Below, piece after piece: positions 32,711-40,183 of a stretch of DNA of 64,000 nucleotides. Below the pieces are notes generated by a model that was not told the origin of the DNA, made no database searches, and worked only from the letters and a program-made list of their open reading frames with translations. How positions within the stretch are numbered: the stretch's first letter is position 1; each line of letters begins with the position of its first letter. The position numbers were made by a program, and so were the translations under genes. The DNA is from Chitinophagaceae bacterium (GTDB lineage: Bacteria; Bacteroidota; Bacteroidia; Chitinophagales; Chitinophagaceae), in the NCBI GenBank assembly GCA_019745155.1, contig JAIETM010000008.1, positions 62,001 to 126,000 on the forward strand. The letters are read 5' to 3'.

Positions 32711-32769
32711 ACTTGCTGTTTAAACAATTCTGCAATAACAGAATAGAACAGGAAGATACGGTTTTGATA

Positions 32770-34485
32770 TTACTGTGCAGTAATCGGTTTGCGGAATAAA
32801 GGCTGTAAGATGATCGCCAATACCACTACAGCAATGGCCCCAACCACATTGAGCCAGAGGAATCCGAGGCCGATAATATTGTAGCGATCTAACAAGAAAC
32901 AAGCAATCACCAGTAATTCACCAATCACCGCCGCCCAAAAAACAGCATTACCCTGTACTTTCTTCAAATAAAAAGCAACCAAGAAAATACCAAGAATCAC
33001 TCCGTAGAATAAAGAGCCTAATACATTAACCGCTTCAATCAAGCTACCCATGCCTTTAGCAAACTCAGCGGTGATGACGCAAAATACACCCCAGAAAAAA
33101 GTAAGCCATTTAGACATGCGGTATTGTGCTTCATCACTTGCACCATTAGTATTGTTTTTTTTGAAGCGTAAGTAGAAATCAACCATGGTACATGATGCCA
33201 ATGAGTTCAATGCAGCGGCAATGGAGCCCCAAGCAGCCAAGAAGATAATAGCAATTAATAATCCAACTAATCCAACCGGCAAGTGATCAATCACGAATCG
33301 AAGGAAAATGTAATTGGTATCATTTGTGTCCGCATCAGGCACCGCATCTTTGATGGTTGCTTTGTATTGTTTTTGCAAAGACTGCATCTCTTCCGTATAG
33401 GGCTTCACCAAATCACTACTCACCTGCTCTTTGGCATGAAGTTTTTCGAGCGTAGTAGTTTCTAATGCTTGTCGCTTTTGTTCATACTGCGCAGATAGGT
33501 GCATCAGTTGCTCTTTGGCTGGGGTTTGCAATGCCCTCGCTTCAACAGATTGGTTATAGAAAATAGGTGCTTGATGAAACTGGTAAAAAGTAAACAACAA
33601 GGCGCCCAATAATAAAATAAAGAATTGCATGGGCACTTTCACCAATCCATTCATCAGCAATCCCATGCGGCTTTCTGTGAGATTTTTTGCCGTTAGATAC
33701 CTGCCCACCTGACTCTGATCTGTTCCAAAATAAGAGAGGGCTAAAAAGAAACCACCAATGGTACCGCTAATAAGGTTATAACGATCTTTCCAATCAAAAC
33801 CTGAATCTGTAACACCTGTTGTTATCACGTTCATCTTACCGGCAGCTCCGCTAATTTTCAATGCATCCCAAAAACCCATATTGGCCGGCAGTAAATGCAC
33901 AATCATGTAACCAGCTAAAAACATGCCCACAAAAATGATGATCAACTGAAGCTGCTGCGTATATGCTACAGCACGTGCACCACCGCTTACTGTATAAATA
34001 ATCAAGAGACCGCCCATGACGATATTGGTCCAGAATATATCCCACCCCATCAAAGAAGAGAGAATAATAGAAGGCGCGTAAATACTGATGCCAGTAGATA
34101 GTCCACGAGAGATCAAAAAAAGTAAAGAGGTAAAAGTCCTAGTCTTGTTATCGAATCTTTGCTCCAGGTATTCATACGCAGTATACACTTTCAACCGATG
34201 AAACATCGGCACAAAAGTGATGCATAACACCACCATGGCTATTGGCAGACCAAAGTAATACTGTACAAAGCGCATTCCATCAGTAAATGCTTGTCCGGGT
34301 GCTGATAAGAAAGTAATGGCACTTGCCTGAGTACCCATAATGCTTAATAATACTAGGTACCAAGGCAATGAGCGATTGCTTAAGAAATAGCCATCAAGAT
34401 TTCTGCTGGTCTTGCTTTTGTACAAGCCATACGTAATGATACCAGTTAGGGTCAATATCAGTATGATCCAATCTATTTGACTCAT
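32770..34485 (-). CDS. Sodium:solute symporter (SSS family)
   Basis: The protein, 571 residues, has about 12-14 membrane segments with the LeuT-fold pattern of this family. A characteristic part is GGARAVAYTQQLQLIIIF and RNLDGYFLSNRSLPW; the loop with many Lys/Gln/Glu (about 340-400) is cytoplasmic. The chosen start MSQIDW at 34485 overlaps the preceding 46-residue gene by 4 bases (ATGA), showing tight coupling. Na+-driven import is the family role; the substrate (sugar, amino acid or organic acid) is not determined. It belongs to an operon with a deacetylase and two small membrane proteins. Confidence 0.88.
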   Translation of the reverse strand: MSQIDWIILILTLTGIITYGLYKSKTSRNLDGYFLSNRSLPWYLVLLSIMGTQASAITFLSAPGQAFTDGMRFVQYYFGLPIAMVVLCITFVPMFHRLKVYTAYEYLEQRFDNKTRTFTSLLFLISRGLSTGISIYAPSIILSSLMGWDIFWTNIVMGGLLIIYTVSGGARAVAYTQQLQLIIIFVGMFLAGYMIVHLLPANMGFWDALKISGAAGKMNVITTGVTDSGFDWKDRYNLISGTIGGFFLALSYFGTDQSQVGRYLTAKNLTESRMGLLMNGLVKVPMQFFILLLGALLFTFYQFHQAPIFYNQSVEARALQTPAKEQLMHLSAQYEQKRQALETTTLEKLHAKEQVSSDLVKPYTEEMQSLQKQYKATIKDAVPDADTNDTNYIFLRFVIDHLPVGLVGLLIAIIFLAAWGSIAAALNSLASCTMVDFYLRFKKNNTNGASDEAQYRMSKWLTFFWGVFCVITAEFAKGMGSLIEAVNVLGSLFYGVILGIFLVAFYLKKVQGNAVFWAAVIGELLVIACFLLDRYNIIGLGFLWLNVVGAIAVVVLAIILQPLFRKPITAQ

Positions 34486-34622
34486 GAAAAACGAGCAGTC
34501 AGTAATTGAAAGAGGATAATTTCCAGCAATAACATCAACAACACAAACCAGTACCAATGCTTCCATTGACGAAACATAGGCACTTGATCTTGACGGTTCT
34601 GTTCTTGATGTATCTCCTGCAT
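34482..34622 (-). CDS. Small single-span membrane protein (46 aa) coupled to the symporter
   Basis: The reading frame from ATG at 34622 to TGA at 34482 encodes 46 residues: a polar, glutamine-rich head (MQEIHQEQNRQDQVP), then one hydrophobic segment (about 22-42, with WYWFVLLMLLLEIILFQLL) ending near RFS. The stop codon shares ATGA with the symporter start, so translation is probably coupled. It is too short for standard ORF finders. Small membrane proteins are known beside other SSS transporters (the YjcH-ActP and YhdT-PanF pairs), which supports an accessory role; this is inference. No homology was recognised. Confidence 0.72.
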   Translation of the reverse strand: MQEIHQEQNRQDQVPMFRQWKHWYWFVLLMLLLEIILFQLLTARFS

Positions 34623-34631
34623 ATTAATGAT

Positions 34632-34787
34632 TTATGAGGACTTATTAGAATTCCCTAACAAACCGCCTGCTAGTAAACCCAAGACAAGACCTGCGATTAA
34701 TCCTACACGCATATTCTTCAATAGTAAACCAGCTACTACAGCAATCAGGATAATGAGTCCGGCAGTAATTTTTCTACGCTGATGCAT
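34632..34787 (-). CDS. Small two-span membrane protein (51 aa)
   Basis: ATG at 34787 and stop TAA at 34632 define 51 residues: MHQRRK, a first span (about 8-24, rich in Ile/Val/Leu), a short loop (KNMR), a second span (about 27-45) rich in glycine and leucine, and a polar tail (NSNKSS). The ATG overlaps the stop of the deacetylase gene in the arrangement TAATG, a sign of coupled translation. The next small gene begins 9 bases after its stop. Too short for most ORF callers, but the coding layout and the hydrophobic pattern make it real with fair confidence. Function unknown. Confidence 0.72.
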   Translation of the reverse strand: MHQRRKITAGLIILIAVVAGLLLKNMRVGLIAGLVLGLLAGGLLGNSNKSS

Positions 34788-37246
34788 TATTTGTTCTTTG
34801 GTAAGGCGATCAAGTTAGCCATTAATCGATAAGCACCGGGCACACCTGCAGGTAGTTCACGGAAAAATACAAGTCCGGTATACACGAAATTTCCTTTGCC
34901 ATAAGGTGCGATAATCAAGCTACCGTTATTTTCTTTTTCACCTTGATCGTTCATTCCCAAAGGTGCAGCAAATGCCGGATCGATTCCTTCGGCATGATAG
35001 ATACTACGTTCCTGAATCCAGCCTTCAAAATCTTTGGCAGTAATTTTATTAGGTGTATTCAATACAGGATGTTCCGGCAGCAAAAACTTCACAGTAGCAT
35101 CTTCTTCTGTTACACGTGTTCTGGTAATGGTAAATGGAAAAGGACCAATCTTGGCCTTTACCGGACCAATTTGGTTATTGGTGTTGTATTGCACAATGAG
35201 GTTACCACCCTGTTGGATATAAGCCATTAACGCATCATATTTTGCACTCAGGTACTCATGAATATTGTATGCTCTAACACCTGTAATAATGGCGTCTAAG
35301 CCATTGAGTACGGCTGGTGTAAAATCATCCTCATGCAACACTTTCACTTCATAACCCATTTGCTCCAGCGCCTGTGGCAACTTATCACCTGCGCCCGCTA
35401 TATAGCCAATCTTTTTACCCTTGGTCATCATGTCTACTTTAGACAATCGTGTTTGTGCAGGCTGTGTATAGTAAATCAAGGGGATATGATCATACGCAAT
35501 GGTTCTACCCTTCTGGTTAGACAAATTATTTGACCACAAAACAGAAGCAGCAAGCATCGGCTCGGCAGCAAGCTGCTTATCTAATGTTACTGTTATACTG
35601 CGTTGCTCCCCCGCTTTAAGGCTACCCAATACAACCAGTTGTTCCGATTTACCTGCGGCCAAAGTCAATTGTACACCATCAATAGCTGAATTACTATTAG
35701 ACACAATATTCAGTTGCAACTGTGGCATTTTACCATTGACCAGATAAGCATCACTTTTAAAACTAATTTCAACAGCAGGTTTGATGTATAAAGGTTGATA
35801 CAACTCTCCTTTCACAGGATCTGTAAACTTATAACGAATAGGTTTGGTGATACGCATGGGCACACCGTTGATGCTTAGTTCAAACACCACACTATTCAGC
35901 GATACATTCTCTGCATCACCAATCAGTTGCTGATCATCTATTTGGAACATGCCTTTGTTTAAAGGCTTCTGCAACCAATATGGCTGCGTAGATTGGTATT
36001 GCTGTGTAACTGTTGCCGTACGCGTAAACTGCCAATTCCTATTGGCACCGAGTGTTTGATTGACTACAGAATCCTTATCTGCAAAACGCAGTCTTTGTAT
36101 TTGCACCTGTACGCCTGTTCTAGCCAAACCCCAAACTTGTGTTCGAAATTGTTCACCAACCACTACTTCACCTTGGTTGCTTGTTGCTTCTAAAAACAAA
36201 CCACTTGCTACTTCAATCAATTGCGCAAGTTCTTTCAACTTTTGATTTTTCCAATAACTATCGGGTTGTTGCTGTAATTGCTGATAGATATCCAATAAAG
36301 CAGGTACCGATTTCTCGGGCGATTGTACTTCAAACTGCGATAAGATACGCTGTACTTTTTCTGCAATGCCAGTTCCATTAGCTTCTCTGCTCCATGTTGT
36401 ATTAACGCCATCCATAATATCATTCACAGCAGGTTCACCGCCCGTTAAAACAAAATATTCATAACTCTGTCCGCGACCGCGTGGCACACCAAATCCCTGG
36501 CTTTTGTGCTGACTTCTACTCTCGCTCGCCACTTCACCATAACTTTCTCCTGTTACAGGATTGTACACACCCACATCAATTTTTAGCTGATTATCGGATG
36601 TTGTATTGTTGCCACCGAAATTGAACGTATTCCAGAAAATGCGTTTAGCCTGCCAAACCGAAACACCCATTTTTAACTGTTCAGGAAAAGCATTAGGATC
36701 TCCAGCTAACTTAAACGCTTCATTAGCCAATAATGCGGATGACCAGTGATGACCGTGACCTGCACGAGCGTCTCCGGGAAATCTAGTGATGATTACATCG
36801 GGTCTGAGTTTTCTGATTACCCAAACCACATCAGCCAATACTTTTTGCTTATCCCAAATACGCAGTGTTTCGTCTGCCGTTTTTGAAAAGCCAAAATCAT
36901 ACGCTCGTGTAAAAAATTGCTCTGCACCATCTACTCTGCGCGCGGCCAATAATTCCTGTGTTCTGATCAGGCCAAGCTCTACCCCTTGCTCATCGCCAAT
37001 CAGGTTTTGTCCCCCATCCCCTCTGGTTAAACTTAGGTAACCAGTTCTGTATTGACGTTCTCTCGCCAGATATGCCAGCAAACGGGTATTCTCATCATCA
37101 GGATGTGCAGCGATGTATAACACACTGCCCAGCACCTGTAATTTCTTAACCTGCTGATAGATTTCAGCAGCAGAATAACCTACAGGCTTTTGCGCGAATA
37201 CATTTAGGTGCAGCAGTAAAACAAATCCAAGAAGCAGTTTTCTCAC
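34787..37246 (-). CDS. Secreted PIG-L (LmbE-like) deacetylase with a C-terminal amidotransferase-like domain
   Basis: PIG-L/LmbE proteins remove acetyl groups from N-acetylglucosaminyl compounds using zinc. The 819 residues begin with a signal peptide (MRKLLLGFVLLLHLNVFAQ). The N-terminal domain (about 40-290) has AAHPDDE at 46-52 and RAGHGHHWSS, the metal and catalytic residues. A beta-rich middle follows, and a C-terminal domain (about 620-800) with GYIAGAGDKLPQALEQMGY and GLDAIITGVRAYN resembles a class I glutamine-amidotransferase/ThuA fold without an evident catalytic Cys. It leads the operon with two small membrane proteins and an SSS transporter. The real substrate is unknown; a glycan or thiol conjugate is possible. 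Confidence 0.82.
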   Translation of the reverse strand: MRKLLLGFVLLLHLNVFAQKPVGYSAAEIYQQVKKLQVLGSVLYIAAHPDDENTRLLAYLARERQYRTGYLSLTRGDGGQNLIGDEQGVELGLIRTQELLAARRVDGAEQFFTRAYDFGFSKTADETLRIWDKQKVLADVVWVIRKLRPDVIITRFPGDARAGHGHHWSSALLANEAFKLAGDPNAFPEQLKMGVSVWQAKRIFWNTFNFGGNNTTSDNQLKIDVGVYNPVTGESYGEVASESRSQHKSQGFGVPRGRGQSYEYFVLTGGEPAVNDIMDGVNTTWSREANGTGIAEKVQRILSQFEVQSPEKSVPALLDIYQQLQQQPDSYWKNQKLKELAQLIEVASGLFLEATSNQGEVVVGEQFRTQVWGLARTGVQVQIQRLRFADKDSVVNQTLGANRNWQFTRTATVTQQYQSTQPYWLQKPLNKGMFQIDDQQLIGDAENVSLNSVVFELSINGVPMRITKPIRYKFTDPVKGELYQPLYIKPAVEISFKSDAYLVNGKMPQLQLNIVSNSNSAIDGVQLTLAAGKSEQLVVLGSLKAGEQRSITVTLDKQLAAEPMLAASVLWSNNLSNQKGRTIAYDHIPLIYYTQPAQTRLSKVDMMTKGKKIGYIAGAGDKLPQALEQMGYEVKVLHEDDFTPAVLNGLDAIITGVRAYNIHEYLSAKYDALMAYIQQGGNLIVQYNTNNQIGPVKAKIGPFPFTITRTRVTEEDATVKFLLPEHPVLNTPNKITAKDFEGWIQERSIYHAEGIDPAFAAPLGMNDQGEKENNGSLIIAPYGKGNFVYTGLVFFRELPAGVPGAYRLMANLIALPKNK

Positions 37247-37302
37247 GATGGCAATTTTGGGCTAAGATAATCAAGTGGCGTATAGGCCTCACACCGTTCA
37301 AA

Positions 37303-37330
37303 CAAAAAAGCGCCGCCAAGGCGACGCTTT
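37303..37330 (-). terminator. Intrinsic terminator after the M14 peptidase gene
   Basis: A stem AAAGCG/CGCTTT (37307-37312, 37325-37330) continued by CGCC/GGCG with one mismatch between is followed by a T-run on the minus strand. It lies 18 bases after the stop of the gene at 37348. Confidence 0.8.
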
Positions 37331-37347
37331 CAACTAATGTGATTAAA

Positions 37348-39837
37348 TTAATTTCCGGCCATGAAAAGGGCATTGGCAAACAGCAGTTTACCATTCTCCC
37401 AGAAGAGTCGGAAAAGTGGATTATCAATCAAGTAAACCACACTACCCCCACCCATGTCCTGAGCAGCGAAGAGTGTTCCATCTTTCAGCTTATTCTTCAC
37501 TTTCACACCCGCAAAGCCAGACACATGCGCGTCTTTTTTGAGCACACCTACATTCCAGCCGCCCTTCATCGTTTCCATGAGGTTAGCATCTGTCTTTAAT
37601 GTGTAATATGTATCGCCAAGTGCATAACCCAGGGGATGTGTATTGTCGATATCAACTTTATAGATTGCACCGGGAATTGAATTAGTCAACCACTGGCGCT
37701 CGCGGTCTGCATATTTATGCTGCAATTCTGTTTTGCTATCGTCTTTATCTTCTTTCATTTTGGCACCCCAATCAGAACCTGCCATTTGCACTGCCGCATT
37801 TTCCATAGCGATAATCTTACCACCGCCACGTACAAATTCTTTTAGCTTATCAGCCACTGCTTTTTCTGTAAGACTTCTGTAGTACCCATCAGGAACGATA
37901 ACAACGTTATAGTTTTTCAAATTGGTTCGGCCTAAATCTGCGGCATTCACCAATGTGAGTGGGTATTCTAATTGATGGTCAAAGAAATTCCACACTTCAC
38001 CTGCACCCAATGAAGATGCTTGATCGCCTGTTACCAGAACAACTTTAGGCTGTTGCATCATCTTGATATCAGGGCTACCAAAATCTGGTCCCTTATCCAT
38101 AAAACCAGTTTCAACAGCATCAGCTTTAATCTGAAATTTAGCGATGGCTTCATTCACCGTATTCAGCCAACCAGCAGCATTCGATGTTTTTAAAACCAAT
38201 AATGTTCCTCTGTCATAATTCACTCCCTTATAGCTGAAAGGTTTTTCTGTGTATCGCACTTTCACACCTTGCTTTAAGATATATGCCAGTGCTTTGGCTG
38301 AATTCAAAGAAGTATATGGAATAATTACACCATAATCTGACTGTACAGATTTTGCAGGAGTAGCTGCTGGTAACCCTACTTGTACATCCAGCTTTTCTTT
38401 AACAGCAAATGCTTTTACACCATACGCATAAGGCAATGACCATGCTGTAATGTCGTAAGTATTGGAATCAGACACAAAGGTTCTTGGCTCCAGCAACACT
38501 TTCGCCATAGCAGAACGAGGTTGAAAAGCACTTACCGCCAGATGAAAGCCTTCATCTGTAAATGCATCGTCCTTACCAGTTGTATAGTTAAAACCACGGA
38601 AGGTTTTATTATTGATTGTACCATATTCAATACCATTCTTTTCCAATAATGCAGCCAGTGAACGAATACGTGCTTCATCCTTGCTGGTCATAACATATGT
38701 TTTGTATTCGCCGGGTTTGCCATTACGACAATCATCAAAAAACTTTTTAAACTCGCTAACAAGCTTAGCAGCATTCTTGGCGCTAATCTCAATAGTTGAA
38801 ATACCAGTTGTGTAATGGTGCGTTGCTCTATCAATCAATGTAAGTGTATCACCGTCTTCATTGATCACACCCAAGCCGCCGCGACTATGACCACCTTGCT
38901 CATACGTCATACCAATAGCTCCATTATAGGTTGGATAGGTATCACCATAAGAAGGATACAATAAATCGAAACGCTCTTTGGTAAAAAACAACCAACCTTT
39001 TTTATCGAAATAGCGTGCGTGGTTTTTACCAATCGCAGTTTGAAAATCGCGCTGCCAGTTAGTAATCACATCATGGAATGGTTCAGCAGCTGGAGCGAAA
39101 TAATATGGTTCGTTATAGCCTTGTTCATGGAAGTCGACATGAATCTGCGGCATCCATGTATTGTATACTTTTAAACGCTGTTGTGTTTCTACTTGTGTTT
39201 GCCAAGCCCAGTCGCGATTCAAATCAAAATTGTAATGATTGCTTCTGCCGCCAGGCCAAGGTTCAATGTGCTCACGCGATTGTGGATCGGGATTCATACT
39301 ACTACCTACAACACTGTTATACCAATTGATATAGCGATCGCGACCATCAGGATTGATACAAGGATCAAGCACCACTACTACCTGCTTTAACCATTCAGCT
39401 GCTTCAGCATTAGCTGGATTAGTTAATGCATATAAAGTAAGCATGGCCGCTTCAGAAGAAGAAGCTTCATTACCATGCACATTATAACTCAGCCAAACAA
39501 TCGGTGTCGTATTTTCTGTTGGCGCTACTTTATCCTTTGCCAATCCTGCCAGACGCAAGTTGTTTTGTCTGATCTCATTCAAGCGCTGGAGATTAGCTGG
39601 CGCAGTAATAAATGCCAGCATCAAAGGGCGCCCCTCATTGGTTAGGCCATATTGTTCTAGTTTAACTAAGTCTGGACGGCTTTGCGCTACCGACTTGAAA
39701 TACTCAACAATACGATGATGACGTGTAAACTTTGTACCAACTGGATAACCTAGAAAATCTGCAGGGGCAGGCACCTGTTGTGCCCAGGTTTGCATACCAA
39801 AAAGAATGGCCGCAAATACGAGGATAAATCGCTTCAT
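37348..39837 (-). CDS. Secreted M14 family zinc carboxypeptidase with C-terminal amidotransferase-like domain
   Basis: M14 peptidases remove C-terminal residues from peptides or muropeptides. The 829-residue protein starts with a signal peptide (MKRFILVFAAILFGMQTWAQ). The catalytic domain (about 25-420) has the zinc motif NVHGNEAS (His121, Glu124), NPDGRDR, VDFHEQGYNEPY with the second-group His, and a later Glu in TIEISAKN. From about 600 residues onward there is a class I glutamine-amidotransferase-like domain (VVLVTGDQ, NVVIVPDGYY, GGGKIIAMENA). The start at 39837 is chosen for the signal peptide; the frame is open further up to 39936. The 5' leader holds a terminator-like hairpin. Confidence 0.87.
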   Translation of the reverse strand: MKRFILVFAAILFGMQTWAQQVPAPADFLGYPVGTKFTRHHRIVEYFKSVAQSRPDLVKLEQYGLTNEGRPLMLAFITAPANLQRLNEIRQNNLRLAGLAKDKVAPTENTTPIVWLSYNVHGNEASSSEAAMLTLYALTNPANAEAAEWLKQVVVVLDPCINPDGRDRYINWYNSVVGSSMNPDPQSREHIEPWPGGRSNHYNFDLNRDWAWQTQVETQQRLKVYNTWMPQIHVDFHEQGYNEPYYFAPAAEPFHDVITNWQRDFQTAIGKNHARYFDKKGWLFFTKERFDLLYPSYGDTYPTYNGAIGMTYEQGGHSRGGLGVINEDGDTLTLIDRATHHYTTGISTIEISAKNAAKLVSEFKKFFDDCRNGKPGEYKTYVMTSKDEARIRSLAALLEKNGIEYGTINNKTFRGFNYTTGKDDAFTDEGFHLAVSAFQPRSAMAKVLLEPRTFVSDSNTYDITAWSLPYAYGVKAFAVKEKLDVQVGLPAATPAKSVQSDYGVIIPYTSLNSAKALAYILKQGVKVRYTEKPFSYKGVNYDRGTLLVLKTSNAAGWLNTVNEAIAKFQIKADAVETGFMDKGPDFGSPDIKMMQQPKVVLVTGDQASSLGAGEVWNFFDHQLEYPLTLVNAADLGRTNLKNYNVVIVPDGYYRSLTEKAVADKLKEFVRGGGKIIAMENAAVQMAGSDWGAKMKEDKDDSKTELQHKYADRERQWLTNSIPGAIYKVDIDNTHPLGYALGDTYYTLKTDANLMETMKGGWNVGVLKKDAHVSGFAGVKVKNKLKDGTLFAAQDMGGGSVVYLIDNPLFRLFWENGKLLFANALFMAGN

Positions 39838-39909
39838 ATGAATTGAAAATGAAGCGTGAATGTAATAAAGAAGGGGCTTATAAATGAGAGAATTGTGATG
39901 TGCAGACAT

Positions 39910-39939
39910 AAAAAAAGGGTCTGCATAGACATGCAACCC
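39910..39939 (-). terminator. Terminator-like hairpin in the leader of the M14 peptidase gene
   Basis: GGGT/ACCC with one bulged base and TGCAT/ATGCA around a loop AGAC (39917-39939), followed by a run of seven T on the minus strand. It sits 73 bases upstream of the ATG at 39837 and downstream of the BNR gene's own terminator, so it could act as a transcription attenuator. Confidence 0.65.
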
Positions 39940-40012
39940 CGTTTAAAATCCAATATCCTATGAAAAACCAGTGCGAATATAAAGTAATTGCTCATATGAA
40001 AACGTGATTTTT

Positions 40013-40027
40013 ACTAACGCTCGTTAG
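40013..40027. promoter_or_regulatory. Operator-like palindrome, second copy
   Basis: ACTAACGCTCGTTAG holds the palindrome CTAACG-CT-CGTTAG. It shares 12 of 15 bases with the motif at 24101-24115. It lies upstream of the M14 peptidase gene. Confidence 0.45.
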
Positions 40028-40039
40028 CATCATTTCATT

Positions 40040-40078
40040 AAAAAACCTTAACCAAATGATTATCATTTAGTTAAGGTT
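40040..40078 (-). terminator. Long hairpin terminator after the BNR-repeat gene
   Basis: AACCTTAAC (40044-40052) pairs with GTTAAGGTT (40070-40078), and AAATGAT with ATCATTT inside it; one mismatch. It is followed on the minus strand by six T. It lies about 110 bases after the gene's stop. Confidence 0.75.
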
Positions 40079-40183
40079 CTAAAACTCGTTGCAATAACAA
40101 CTTTTTTAAGCCAAATTTTATATGTTACTACACATAAACAGCTATCCCCGCTCCAAATCAAGCGCAATAGCTATAGCCATGGG

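Larger units (their letters stand above)
39838..40183. other. 346-base stretch without a protein gene
   Basis: This region separates the M14 and BNR-protein genes, both on the minus strand. It contains, in minus-strand order, the terminator hairpin after the BNR gene (40040-40078), the operator-like palindrome (40013-40027), an AT-rich part with possible promoter elements, and an intrinsic-terminator-like hairpin inside the leader of the M14 gene (39910-39939). No ORF or RNA family was recognised. Confidence 0.75.
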
